Notes under the pieces: generated by a model
What the model saw: the letters and a program-made list of their open reading frames with translations, nothing else
Databases searched by the model: none
Told to the model about the DNA's origin: nothing
Program-made: the position numbers and the translations under genes
Part shown: piece by piece, positions 1 through 7,506 of the stretch
Layout of the letters: the number at the start of each line of letters is the position of its first letter
How positions within the stretch are numbered: the stretch's first letter is position 1
NCBI GenBank assembly: GCA_023438115.1
Contig: JAEZEB010000001.1
Span: 1-29,290, forward strand
Length of the DNA stretch: 29,290 nt
Direction of reading: 5' to 3'
DNA from: Pseudomonadota bacterium
Lineage (GTDB): Bacteria > Pseudomonadota > Gammaproteobacteria > Burkholderiales > Burkholderiaceae_C

Positions 1-455
1 GCCTCGGTGCGCAGACTACCCAGCGCACCGACGCCGACGGCTTCGCCCTGATCAACCGCCTCGCGCCCTACCAGAAGAATCCCATCCGCCTAGATGCCAA
101 CGACTTGCCGCTCTCCGCCGAGATCGACTCGATCGAACAGGAAGTGGTGCCGCCCTGGCGCTCAGTCTCCAAGGTGGAGTTCGCGGTGCGAGGCGGCCGC
201 GCCGCCCTCATTTCGATTGAGATGGAGGATGGGCAACCTGCGCCGCCCGGCGCCACGGTGCGCATCGAAGGCGAGGACCGCGACTTCTACGTGGCCCGGC
301 GCGGCGAGGCCTACATCACCGGCCTGAAGCCCGCCGACAACCGGCTGCAGATGGAGTGGCAGGGCAAACGCTGCATGCTGGACCTGGCGCTGCGCGCCGA
401 CGGTCCCGAAATTGTCCGCGCAGGTCCCCTGCGCTGCAAGGGAGTCGCACGATGA
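1..455 (+). CDS. Outer-membrane usher of a chaperone-usher pilus, C-terminal part (partial)
   Basis: The reading frame is open from the left edge (first full codon at base 3) to a TGA at 453-455, giving about 150 residues of the usher C-terminus. Ushers (FimD/PapC family) are outer-membrane beta-barrels that accept chaperone-bound pilin subunits and polymerise them to the cell surface. Visible family features are the DADGFALI stretch, then LAPYQKNPIRLD (the PY..N.I.LD motif of the C-terminal domain), LPLSAEI, and VVPPWRSV with a following beta-rich plug-like domain (GGRAALISIEMEDG, PPGATVRIEG). The stop codon overlaps the next ATG (ATGA at 452-455), so the tip subunit gene is translationally coupled. 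The order usher then SCPU protein matches csuD-csuE of Csu-type archaic pili; the chaperone and major pilin genes would lie upstream, outside the window. Confidence 0.9.
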   Translation, partial: LGAQTTQRTDADGFALINRLAPYQKNPIRLDANDLPLSAEIDSIEQEVVPPWRSVSKVEFAVRGGRAALISIEMEDGQPAPPGATVRIEGEDRDFYVARRGEAYITGLKPADNRLQMEWQGKRCMLDLALRADGPEIVRAGPLRCKGVAR

Positions 456-1315
456 AATTCCTGTTCCACCTTACCTTCGCGCTGGGGCTCGCCGCGGCGT
501 CCCTGCCTGCGTACAGCGCCATCAGCTGCTCGCTCACCCCGAACCCGAGCCAGGTCAACCTCACCTACGACGGCACCACCCAGACGGCGACCGGCACGCT
601 CAACATGACATGCACCCGCGGCCTCTTCGACGGCCGGCCGGACATCTGGATCGGGATGGACCAGGTGGCGAGCGGTCGCAACGCGATGCAGGAGGCTGGC
701 CACACGCTGAACTACACGGTGTATCACAACACCACGAACGCCGGCATCTGGCTGAATACCGGCGGCGTCACCCCGGGCAGCTCCAGCAACGGGGCCATCG
801 TCGACCCCCTGGATTTCCCACTCCTGGTGTTCACGAAGTCCGAGTCGTACCGATTCTTCCTGCGAGTCCCCGGCGTAGGCACCCGCCCGGCCGGAGACTA
901 CCAGGATTCCATTCCGATCACGCTGCGGCTGAACAACCAGTCCGGCACGGTTCTCGTCAACACGACCCTGAACGTCTCTATCAACGTTCCCAAGAGCTGC
1001 CGCTTCAGCACCCCGCCCCCGGCGATCGGCATCACCTACCCGGCGTTCTCCCCCACGGCGGTCACGGGCCGCAGCGACTTCGCGGTCACCTGCACCCTGG
1101 GTACGAGCTACGAACTGTTGCTCGACGCCACGCGCAGCGTGGTGCCGAACGTGCAACTGGCCTACAGCCTGTCGCTCAGCGCCGTGGGCGGATCCGGGAC
1201 GGCGGCCGCGCAGCCCTATCGCATCAACATCAGCGTGGACCCCGGGCAGGCGGGCCGATGCAGCGGCTCCACCTGCACGGGACAGGACTACCGCACGCTC
1301 ACCATCCGGTATTGA
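452..1315 (+). CDS. Spore coat U (SCPU) domain pilus tip subunit, CsuE-like
   Basis: 287 residues. The start is the ATG at 452 overlapping the usher stop; it begins a typical Sec signal peptide (MKFLFHLTF, then an Ala/Leu-rich core, likely cleavage after AYSA near residue 23-24). The mature protein looks like two tandem immunoglobulin-like SCPU domains: one from about residue 24 to 170 (cysteines in ISCSLTPNP and MTCTRG) and one from about 175 to the end (KSCRF, VTCTLG, CSGSTC), finishing with the C-terminal strand YRTLTIRY. In the Csu system of Acinetobacter the last gene after the usher encodes a two-domain tip adhesin, so by position and architecture this is most likely the tip subunit of an archaic pilus involved in biofilm attachment. 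The domain assignment comes from pattern reading; the adhesin role is inference. Confidence 0.82.
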   Translation: MKFLFHLTFALGLAAASLPAYSAISCSLTPNPSQVNLTYDGTTQTATGTLNMTCTRGLFDGRPDIWIGMDQVASGRNAMQEAGHTLNYTVYHNTTNAGIWLNTGGVTPGSSSNGAIVDPLDFPLLVFTKSESYRFFLRVPGVGTRPAGDYQDSIPITLRLNNQSGTVLVNTTLNVSINVPKSCRFSTPPPAIGITYPAFSPTAVTGRSDFAVTCTLGTSYELLLDATRSVVPNVQLAYSLSLSAVGGSGTAAAQPYRINISVDPGQAGRCSGSTCTGQDYRTLTIRY

Positions 1316-1331
1316 GCGCGCGGCGCGCGGG

Positions 1332-1700
1332 TCAAGCCGCCGGCGGAACCGCCGCGGGCTCTTCCGGCAGCGCGGGGCCTTCGCCGTACTGGTTGGGGCC
1401 GGCGGTCGGCTGCACCAGGAAGTAGATCATCACGGCCCATCCCAGCAGCGGGATGATCCACAGCAGCTGGAACCAGCCGCTCTTGCCGATGTCGTGCAGG
1501 CGGCGCGCGCCCACGGACAGCGAGGGCAGCAGGAAGGCGAGGTTCACCAGCATGCCGACGAAGTCGCCGAGGATCCACGAGGCGAGCAGCGACACCACCA
1601 GCGTGAACAGCGCGAACCACCAGAACTCCGGACGGCCGGCGCGCCCGTTGAATTCGACGTATTTCTTGAGACAGGCGGTGACCGCTTGCTTGAAGTCCAT
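1332..1700 (-). CDS. DUF805 family inner-membrane protein (YhaH-like)
   Basis: 122 residues from ATG at 1700, chosen because an AGGAGGG-type ribosome binding site lies a few bases upstream; longer in-frame starts have no such site. The protein begins MDFKQAVTACLKKYVEFNGRAGRPEFWWF, matching the DUF805 signature in which an F..F.GRA.R.E.W motif precedes several membrane helices. Hydrophobic segments are near residues 27-50, 52-66 and 80-102, with the family motif GARRLHDIGKSGW between them. The tail PNQYGEGP and a Pro/Glu/Ala stretch are also typical. The molecular function of DUF805 is not established. It stands alone, convergent with the pilus tip gene (16 bases between stop codons) and downstream of the TPR gene on the same strand (69-base gap). 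Confidence 0.88.
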   Translation of the reverse strand: MDFKQAVTACLKKYVEFNGRAGRPEFWWFALFTLVVSLLASWILGDFVGMLVNLAFLLPSLSVGARRLHDIGKSGWFQLLWIIPLLGWAVMIYFLVQPTAGPNQYGEGPALPEEPAAVPPAA

Positions 1701-1769
1701 GGAGTACCCTCCTTCGTTGTTGTGGCCGGTGATGATACGGAGCACATCCAGTAACACAAGACGAGGAGT

Positions 1770-2636
1770 TCACGGTTCCCGCGATTGCGCAGCGGCGGCG
1801 AGCACGCTGTCGTGCAATCGGCCGCCGAAGAAGCCGGGGCGGTCCAGCAGGCGGCGGGCCAACCTCGTGATTCGCCCCGCATCTCCCGCTTCGCCGGACA
1901 ACACGGCCCGCGCATAGCGAGCCGTCACGTTGGAAGGATCCAATCGGTCAGCCCGGTCGAGGTGGCGCTTCGCTTCTTCGACCAGTCCCTGGTGCGCCAG
2001 CGCCAGCCCCACCGCGCCGTGGCTCTCCGCGACGTTGCGGTCTTCCTGCAGCGCACGGTGGAATGCCTCCAATGCGCCCGCACGATCGCCCTGCAGCAGC
2101 CGCGTCCATCCCAGCGCATGCCAGGTGCCGATGTGTTCCGGCACGCGCAGCACGGCCTGCTCGAGATGGCTGCGCGCGCGCGTGAAGTCACCGGCCAGCA
2201 GGTGCGCGAGGCCCAGGCCGCCGAGTGCGCGTCCATCCTGCGCGTTCCGTTGCAGGGCCCGCTCGAAGGCGTCGACCGCACGCGCCGCCTGTCGCTCGGC
2301 GAGGGCGACGGTGCCGTGCGCGACGAGCGCTTCCATGCATGCGCCTTCGTCCTGCAACGCATCGGCCGACCACGCGCGCGCCGCGGCGAAATCGCCGCGG
2401 TCCACCGCAATCAGCGCGGCCACGCCGCGCGCCGGGGGTTGAAGCACGCCCGCGCCCTGCGCCGCCAGGATCCAGTCCCAGGCATCCGCCAGCCGCGATG
2501 CGCGATGCAGCGAACGCAACAAGCGCTGCTGCTCCTGGGCGAGCTCGCGCGCCAAGGTGGCATTGCCGGGATCCTGCCGCAAATACGCGGCCAGGCGTTC
2601 GGCGCGCGCGGCGGGATCGGGAAGTCCGTGGTTCAT
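1770..2636 (-). CDS. Tetratricopeptide repeat (TPR) protein
   Basis: 288 residues. No signal peptide or membrane segment is visible, so it is probably cytoplasmic. From about residue 100 to 240 there are four or so degenerate TPR units with the family spacing (small residue at positions 8 and 20, Ala/Pro at the end): around AVDAFERALQRNAQDG, RARSHLEQAVLRVPEH, GALEAFHRALQEDRNV and EAKRHLDRADRLDPSN. The N-terminal 90 residues are helical and also repeat-like. TPRs mediate protein-protein contacts; nothing in the sequence identifies a partner. It lies between a DUF805 gene on the same strand and a divergent small unknown gene with a 125-base shared upstream region. No strong Shine-Dalgarno precedes the ATG at 2636, so the start is moderately certain. 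Confidence 0.8.
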   Translation of the reverse strand: MNHGLPDPAARAERLAAYLRQDPGNATLARELAQEQQRLLRSLHRASRLADAWDWILAAQGAGVLQPPARGVAALIAVDRGDFAAARAWSADALQDEGACMEALVAHGTVALAERQAARAVDAFERALQRNAQDGRALGGLGLAHLLAGDFTRARSHLEQAVLRVPEHIGTWHALGWTRLLQGDRAGALEAFHRALQEDRNVAESHGAVGLALAHQGLVEEAKRHLDRADRLDPSNVTARYARAVLSGEAGDAGRITRLARRLLDRPGFFGGRLHDSVLAAAAQSREP

Positions 2637-2761
2637 GGAACAGCGAGGCTAGACCGCCGGAACGCGTACGCAAGAACGCAGGCTGCCACCGATTTCAGCG
2701 CCTTATTCACCTGCACGCGGCACGCCAGGGCCCGCCGGCACTATCCTCGTCTTCCGGCCCC

Positions 2762-3118
2762 ATGACCACCATCGATCCGCGCCAGGCCCTCCTCGCCGCC
2801 ATGCAACAGCAGGCGGCGCGGTTGCGCGAGCGATCCGCGCTGCCGCGTACCGCGTCCACGGCAGCAACGCAGTCGACGGCTTCGCCGCTCGCCCAGCGCC
2901 TGCAGGCGATCGCACCGCAAGATCCGCAACGCCACCGCAAGGCCGCGCGCATCTATCTCGAATCGGAACTCGCGCGCGAATTCGGCGCGGACCTCGTCAA
3001 CGACCCTGCCTTCACGCAAATGGTGGACGCCGTGCACGAGCAGATGCTGCAGGACCCCGAGACCGCCGCGGCGCTCGATGCGGCCGGCGAGCTGCTGCTC
3101 GCGAAGCCTTCGACCTAG
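2762..3118 (+). CDS. Small protein of unknown function
   Basis: 118 residues if the ATG at 2762 is used (MTTIDPRQALLAAMQQQAARLRE). I do not recognise a family. The protein is alpha-helical in character: a Gln/Arg-rich N-terminal helix, a low-complexity Ser/Thr/Ala segment (about residues 28-42), then a conserved-looking charged helical region (RKAARIYLESELAREFG, DPAFTQMVDAVHEQM) and an Ala/Leu-rich end. There is no signal peptide, transmembrane segment or cysteine. The frame is open far upstream but that part overlaps the opposite-strand TPR gene, so the shorter start is preferred. Its TAG stop overlaps the TAG of the convergent pseudouridine synthase gene in the shared CTAG at 3115-3118. The coding call rests on good codon usage and the tight fit between neighbours. 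Confidence 0.6.
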   Translation: MTTIDPRQALLAAMQQQAARLRERSALPRTASTAATQSTASPLAQRLQAIAPQDPQRHRKAARIYLESELAREFGADLVNDPAFTQMVDAVHEQMLQDPETAAALDAAGELLLAKPST

Positions 3119-3891
3119 AAGCGCTCGTTGGCGCCCAGGTAGCGCCACTGCCCCAGCGGCAGGTGCCCCAGCGCCACGCGGCCGATGCGCACGCGCTTGA
3201 GCCCCACCACCTTCAGGCCCACCAGCTCGCACATGCGGCGGATCTGGCGCTTCTTGCCTTCCACGAGCACGAAGCGCAGCTGCTCGGGGTTCTGCCAGTC
3301 CACCTTCGCGGGCTTGAGCGGCTGGCCGTCGAGCGAGAGTCCGTGGCGCAACCGCGCGAGCTGCGACTGCGGGAACACCGCCTGCACGTTCGCCTCCACG
3401 CGCCCGAAGGCCACGCGCACCAGGTACTCCTTCTCGATCAGCGAATCCTCGCCGATCAGCTGGCGGGCCACGCGGCCGTCCTGCGTCAGCACCAGCAGGC
3501 CGGTGGAATCGATGTCCAGCCGCCCCGCGGGCACCAGGCTTTGCAGCTGCGCGGGCGCGAAGCGGCGCGGCGCGGTGTCGCCCTTCCAGCGCGTACGCGC
3601 CTGCACCAGCACCTTCGCCGGCTCGTAGCCGTCCTCCGCCTGCCCGCTCACGTAGCCCACGGGCTTGTGCAACAGGATGGTCACCTGCTCGCGCTGCTGG
3701 CCGCGGGCGCGCGGGTCGATCTCGATCTTGGCCTGCGGCCCCACCTGCAGGCCCATGGGCGCGACGGCGCCGTCCACCTTCACCCAGCCCCTGGCGATCC
3801 AGTCGTCGGCCTCGCGGCGGGAGCACAGGCCGAGGTCGGCCATGCGCTTGTTCAGTCTTGTCGTCGCGGCGGCGGGGGAATCAGGAGGCAT
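3115..3891 (-). CDS. rluF: RsuA/RluF-family 23S rRNA pseudouridine synthase
   Basis: 258 residues from ATG at 3891, which has AGGAG-like sequence nearby only inside the upstream gene; translation is probably coupled because the start lies inside the last 11 bases of the Crp-type gene. An S4 RNA-binding domain spans about residues 12-55 (RLNKRMADLGLCSRREAD, WIARGWVKVDG). The catalytic domain follows: LLHKPVGYVSG near residue 73, then the family catalytic motif GRLDIDSTGLLVL with the nucleophilic Asp at about residue 126, and KKRQIRRMCELVGLKVVGLKRVRIG in the last third. Enzymes of this family isomerise specific uridines of ribosomal RNA. The short length and absence of a C-terminal extension fit RluF (U2604 of 23S rRNA) best, but RluB/RluE/RsuA paralogues share all these motifs, so the symbol is tentative. 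Confidence 0.85.
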   Translation of the reverse strand: MPPDSPAAATTRLNKRMADLGLCSRREADDWIARGWVKVDGAVAPMGLQVGPQAKIEIDPRARGQQREQVTILLHKPVGYVSGQAEDGYEPAKVLVQARTRWKGDTAPRRFAPAQLQSLVPAGRLDIDSTGLLVLTQDGRVARQLIGEDSLIEKEYLVRVAFGRVEANVQAVFPQSQLARLRHGLSLDGQPLKPAKVDWQNPEQLRFVLVEGKKRQIRRMCELVGLKVVGLKRVRIGRVALGHLPLGQWRYLGANERF

Positions 3892-4612
3892 GCGTGGGAG
3901 AGTTGGAGAAGGTTCCGTGGCGCAGCGCGTGCAGGTCCAGCACGCGCAGGCCACCGTATTCGACCTGGATGATGCCCTGCTCCTGCAGCGAGGCCAGCGC
4001 CTCGTTCACGCGCTGGCGCGACAGGCCCACGAGGTAGGCGAGTTCCTGTTGCGTGATGCGCAGCACCTCGCCCACGCCGGGAAACAGAACGGGGTTGAAC
4101 AGAGCCGCGAGATTGCGCGCCACGCGCAGGTCGGGGCTGGTCATGCGGTCGATCTCGCGCGCGGCGATGAACTGCGCCAGGCGCTCGTTCAGCTGGTTCA
4201 TCACGAAGCGGTTGAAGCCGATCGAGTGGTCCAGCAGCCAGTGGAAGGTGGCGGCCGGCAGCCCCGCGACGACGCTGCGGCGCAGCGCCTGGATGTTGTA
4301 GCGGTACTCCTCGTTCTTCAGCACCGTGCCTTCGCCGAACCAGCCGCCCGGCGGCACGCCGGTGAAGGTGATGGTGCGGCCCTGCGCATTGTCGGAGCTC
4401 ATTTTCAGCAGGCCTTCGACCACGCCGAACCAGTAGGTGACGGGCCGGCCCACGCGGCACACGTAGTCGCCGGGCAGCGCGTCGCCCACGCGGATGTCGC
4501 GCACGGCCACCTCGCGCTCGGCGGGTTGCAGCACGGACAGCCAGGGGATGCCCGCGAGTTCTTCGGGCCGGGGTTCGCGGCGACGCTGGTGGAGGGTGAG
4601 CTCGGATGCCAT
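3881..4612 (-). CDS. Crp/Fnr-family transcriptional regulator
   Basis: 243 residues from ATG at 4612; an in-frame ATG at 4630 would add six residues and neither has a clear ribosome binding site. The N-terminal half is a cyclic-nucleotide-binding-like beta barrel: GDALPGDYVCRVGRPV, YWFGVVEGLLK, and a PPGGWFGEGTVL segment resembling the phosphate-binding cassette. A long dimerisation helix (NRFVMNQLNERLAQFIAAR) leads to the winged helix-turn-helix ITQQELAYLVGLSRQRVNEAL. Only one cysteine is visible, so the four-cysteine iron-sulfur site of Fnr is absent; the effector is unknown. It is divergent from the acyl-CoA ligase/liv cluster, with a perfect palindrome between them, and is therefore the obvious candidate regulator of that cluster and of itself. 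It ends 11 bases inside the pseudouridine synthase gene. Confidence 0.88.
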   Translation of the reverse strand: MASELTLHQRRREPRPEELAGIPWLSVLQPAEREVAVRDIRVGDALPGDYVCRVGRPVTYWFGVVEGLLKMSSDNAQGRTITFTGVPPGGWFGEGTVLKNEEYRYNIQALRRSVVAGLPAATFHWLLDHSIGFNRFVMNQLNERLAQFIAAREIDRMTSPDLRVARNLAALFNPVLFPGVGEVLRITQQELAYLVGLSRQRVNEALASLQEQGIIQVEYGGLRVLDLHALRHGTFSNSPTHAS

Positions 4613-4648
4613 GCCTAGGGCACGTCCCATGAGGAATATCCCTAGGAT

Positions 4649-4691
4649 TGTCTTTGCAAAGACAGATTGGCGTCAAACCCCGTCCTACAGT
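4649..4691 (+). promoter_or_regulatory. Candidate Crp/Fnr-type operator and class II promoter
   Basis: Bases 4649-4664 are a perfect 16-bp inverted repeat, TGTCTTTGCAAAGACA, in the 91-109 base divergent region between the Crp-type regulator and the acyl-CoA ligase. Its half-site begins TGT like the TGTGA half-site of Crp-family operators. A TACAGT hexamer (possible -10) lies at 4686-4691, with nothing resembling a -35 element. From the palindrome centre (4656.5) to the first base of the hexamer is 29.5 bp, which puts the site at about -41.5 for a start point near 4698: the arrangement of class II Crp/Fnr-activated promoters. A GGAGGAC ribosome binding site follows at 4711-4717. The palindrome is observed; the promoter role is inferred. 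Confidence 0.55.
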
Positions 4692-4721
4692 CCGCCCACA
4701 CGCCTGACCTGGAGGACGGCC

Positions 4722-6656
4722 ATGGACACCACGTTCCCCCGCTTGCTGCTGCAGCACGCCGCCCGCCGGCCGGGCGCCGCGGCGATGCGCGAGAAGGAAT
4801 ACGGGATCTGGCAGACCGTCACCTGGGCGGGGCTCGCGACGATGGTCGAACACATCGCCTGCGGCCTGCACCAGGCCGGCCTGCAGCGCGGCGAGCACAT
4901 GGTGGTGATCGGCACCAACCGCCCGCGCCTGTACGCCACCATGCTCGCCATCCAGTCGCTGGGCGCCATCCCCGTGCCGCTGTACCAGGACGCAGTGGCC
5001 GCCGAGTGCGTCTTCCCGATCAACAACGCCGAGGTGCGTTTCGCGATGGCGGAAGACCAGGAGCAGGTGGACAAGCTGCTGGAGATCCGCGCCGAGTGCC
5101 CGCAGCTGCGTGCGATCTGGTTCGACGATCCGCGCGGCCTGCGCAACTACAGCGAGCCGGGGCTGCAGTCCATGGACGCGCTCATGGAGGCCGGCGCGCG
5201 CATCGCGCAGGACCAGCCGGGCCTGTTCCGCGCGCAGGTGGAGAACGGCCGCCCGGACGAAGTGGCCGCGATGTTCTTCACCTCCGGCACGACGGCGCAG
5301 CCCAAGGGCGTGGTGCACACGCACCGCACGCTGCTCGATCGCGCGCAGGCCGGCGCCGAATTCGACCAGCTGACCGAGCGCGAGGAAGTGCTGGCCTACA
5401 TGCCTCCGGCGTGGGTGGGCCAGAACATCTTCAGCTACGCGCAGTGGCTTGCCTGCGGCTTCGTGGTGAACTGCCCCGAGTCGGGCTCGACGGTGATGAT
5501 CGACCTCAAGGAGATCGGCCCCACCTACTACTTCGCCCCGCCGCGCATCTTCGAGGCGCTGCTCACCAGCGTGATGATCCGCATGGAGGACGCGGGCGCG
5601 ATCAAGCGGCGCATGTTCCACGCCTTCATGGACGTGGCGCGCCGCGTGGGTCCCGCGCTGCGCGACGCCAAGCCCGTGGGCACGCTGGACCGCGTGCTGT
5701 ACGCGCTGGGCAACGCGCTGGTCTACGGCCCGCTGCGCAACAACCTGGGCATGTCGCGTGTGCGCGTGGCCTACACGGCCGGCGAGGCGATCGGCCCGGA
5801 CCTGTTCACCTTCTACCGTGCGATCGGCATCAACCTCAAGCAGCTCTATGGCAGCACCGAGACCGCGGTGTTCGTCTGCATGCAGCCGGACCACCAGGTG
5901 CACGCCGACACGGTGGGCATTCCGTGCCGCGACGTGGAGATCCGCCTCACCGACAGCGGCGAGATCCTCGTGCGCTCGCCGGGGCTGCTGAAGGAGTACT
6001 ACAAGAACCCCAGGGCCACCGCCGAAGTGAAGGACGCCGAGGGCTGGTACCACACCGGCGACGCCGGCTTCCTGGACGCGCAGGGCCACCTGAAGATCAT
6101 CGACCGGGCGAAAGACGTGGGGCGCCTGGCCGACGGCGCCATGTTCGCGCCCAAGTACATCGAGAACAAGCTCAAGTTCTTTCCCTACATCAAGGAAGCG
6201 GTGGCGGTGGGCGACGGCCGCGCCATGGTGTGCGTGATGCTCAACATCGATTTCGACGCCGTCGGCAACTGGGCCGAGAAGCGCAACCTGCCCTATGCCG
6301 GCTACACCGACCTGGCGCAGAAGCCCGAGGTCTACGCGCTGCTGCAGGACTGCGTGCAGAAGGTCAACGCCGACCTCGCGGCCGACGACAAGCTGGCCGG
6401 CAGCCAGGTGCATCGCTTCCTCGTGCTGCACAAGGAGCTGGATGCCGACGACGGCGAGCTCACCCGCACCAACAAGGTCCGCCGCGGCTTCATCGCCGAG
6501 AAGTACGGCGTGCTGGTCGACGCGCTGTACGCCGGGCGCAGCGAGCAATACATAGCGACGCAGGTGAAGTTCGAGGATGGGCGCACCGGCAGCGTGAGCG
6601 CGACGCTGCGGATCATGGATGCGCGCACCTATGCGCCCCTGAAGGCGGCGGCATGA
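4722..6656 (+). CDS. AMP-forming acyl-CoA synthetase (long-chain FACS-like)
   Basis: 644 residues from ATG at 4722, preceded by GGAGGAC at 4711-4717. It belongs to the ANL adenylating enzymes, which activate a carboxylic acid with ATP and transfer it to CoA. Visible motifs are the P-loop TSGTTAQPKG (residues 187-196), YGSTET (376-381), YHTGD (443-447), the hinge-region IIDRAKDV, and near the end ELTRTNKVRRGFI, which carries the C-terminal catalytic lysine. Length and the C-terminal LTRTNKVRR/Y-rich segment resemble long-chain fatty acyl-CoA synthetases more than benzoate or phenylacetate ligases, yet the position at the head of a liv-type transporter cluster is also seen for aromatic-acid uptake modules, so the substrate is open. 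Its TGA overlaps the next ATG (ATGA at 6653-6656), so it is coupled to livG. Confidence 0.9.
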   Translation: MDTTFPRLLLQHAARRPGAAAMREKEYGIWQTVTWAGLATMVEHIACGLHQAGLQRGEHMVVIGTNRPRLYATMLAIQSLGAIPVPLYQDAVAAECVFPINNAEVRFAMAEDQEQVDKLLEIRAECPQLRAIWFDDPRGLRNYSEPGLQSMDALMEAGARIAQDQPGLFRAQVENGRPDEVAAMFFTSGTTAQPKGVVHTHRTLLDRAQAGAEFDQLTEREEVLAYMPPAWVGQNIFSYAQWLACGFVVNCPESGSTVMIDLKEIGPTYYFAPPRIFEALLTSVMIRMEDAGAIKRRMFHAFMDVARRVGPALRDAKPVGTLDRVLYALGNALVYGPLRNNLGMSRVRVAYTAGEAIGPDLFTFYRAIGINLKQLYGSTETAVFVCMQPDHQVHADTVGIPCRDVEIRLTDSGEILVRSPGLLKEYYKNPRATAEVKDAEGWYHTGDAGFLDAQGHLKIIDRAKDVGRLADGAMFAPKYIENKLKFFPYIKEAVAVGDGRAMVCVMLNIDFDAVGNWAEKRNLPYAGYTDLAQKPEVYALLQDCVQKVNADLAADDKLAGSQVHRFLVLHKELDADDGELTRTNKVRRGFIAEKYGVLVDALYAGRSEQYIATQVKFEDGRTGSVSATLRIMDARTYAPLKAAA

Positions 6657-7495
6657 AGATCATGCGGGACCCTGACCACTCCGGCATCGCGGCCGCCCCG
6701 GCGGCCCCGGGCACCGGCCGGCGCCTGGGCGACGTCATCCTCGACGTCAAGAACATCGCGCTCGCCTTCGGCGGGGTGAAGGCGCTCACCGACATCTCCT
6801 TCGACGTGCGCGAGCACGAGGTGCGCGCCATCATCGGGCCGAACGGCGCGGGCAAGAGCTCGATGCTCAATTGCATCAACGGCGTGTACCAGCCGCAGCA
6901 GGGCAGCATCAGCTTCCGCGGCCGCACCTTCAGCCACATGAAGAGCCGCCAGGTCGCCGAGATGGGCATCGCGCGCACCTTCCAGAACCTCGCGCTCTTC
7001 AAGGGCATGAGCGTCCTGGACAACATCATGACCGGCCGCAACCTGCGCATCCGCAGCAACATCCTGCTGCAGGCGCTGCGCATCGGCCCGGCCGAGCGCG
7101 AGGAGATCCGCCACCGCGAGTACGTGGAGCGGATCATCGACTTCCTGGAGATCCAGGCCTTCCGCAAGACGCCGGTGGGCCAGCTGCCCTACGGCCTGCA
7201 GAAGCGCGTGGACCTGGGCCGCGCGCTCGCGATGGAGCCGCAGGTGCTGCTGCTCGACGAGCCGATGGCGGGCATGAACCTGGAGGAGAAGCAGGACATG
7301 TGTCGCTTCATCCTGGACGTGAACGACGAGTTCGGCACCACCGTCGTCCTGATCGAGCACGACATGGGCGTGGTGATGGACATCTCCGACCGCGTCGTGG
7401 TGCTGGACTACGGCCGCAAGATCGGCGACGGAACGCCGGAGGAAGTGCGCGCGAATCCGGACGTGATCAAGGCTTACCTGGGGAGCAGCCATTGA
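6653..7495 (+). CDS. livG: Branched-chain-type ABC transporter ATP-binding protein, LivG-like
   Basis: 280 residues starting at the ATG overlapping the ligase stop (a second in-frame ATG is at 6662). An unusual 25-residue Ala/Pro/Gly-rich leader precedes the ATPase core. Walker A GPNGAGKSS is at residues 62-70, the Q-loop at ARTFQNLALF (about 107-116), the ABC signature appears as LPYGLQKR (178-185) in place of LSGGQ, as is common in LivG proteins, Walker B VLLLDEP is at 198-204 and the H-loop histidine at 236 (LIEHDMG). Together with LivF it would form the ATPase dimer powering the LivHM permease at the inner membrane. The gene is followed by a double-hairpin repeat before livH. Confidence 0.92.
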   Translation: MKIMRDPDHSGIAAAPAAPGTGRRLGDVILDVKNIALAFGGVKALTDISFDVREHEVRAIIGPNGAGKSSMLNCINGVYQPQQGSISFRGRTFSHMKSRQVAEMGIARTFQNLALFKGMSVLDNIMTGRNLRIRSNILLQALRIGPAEREEIRHREYVERIIDFLEIQAFRKTPVGQLPYGLQKRVDLGRALAMEPQVLLLDEPMAGMNLEEKQDMCRFILDVNDEFGTTVVLIEHDMGVVMDISDRVVVLDYGRKIGDGTPEEVRANPDVIKAYLGSSH

Positions 7496-7506
7496 ACTCC
7501 AAGCAC

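Noticed and set aside
1316..1330. GC-only run GCGCGCGGCGCGCGG between the pilus tip gene and DUF805 as a terminator
   Set aside because: Self-complementary only because of alternating GC; there is no adequate loop and no T-run.
3852..6548. 898-codon open frame on the minus strand opposite the acyl-CoA ligase
   Set aside because: It is a shadow of high GC content: the plus-strand ligase has all its motifs, while this frame gives His/Arg/Val-rich low-complexity protein with no recognisable domain.
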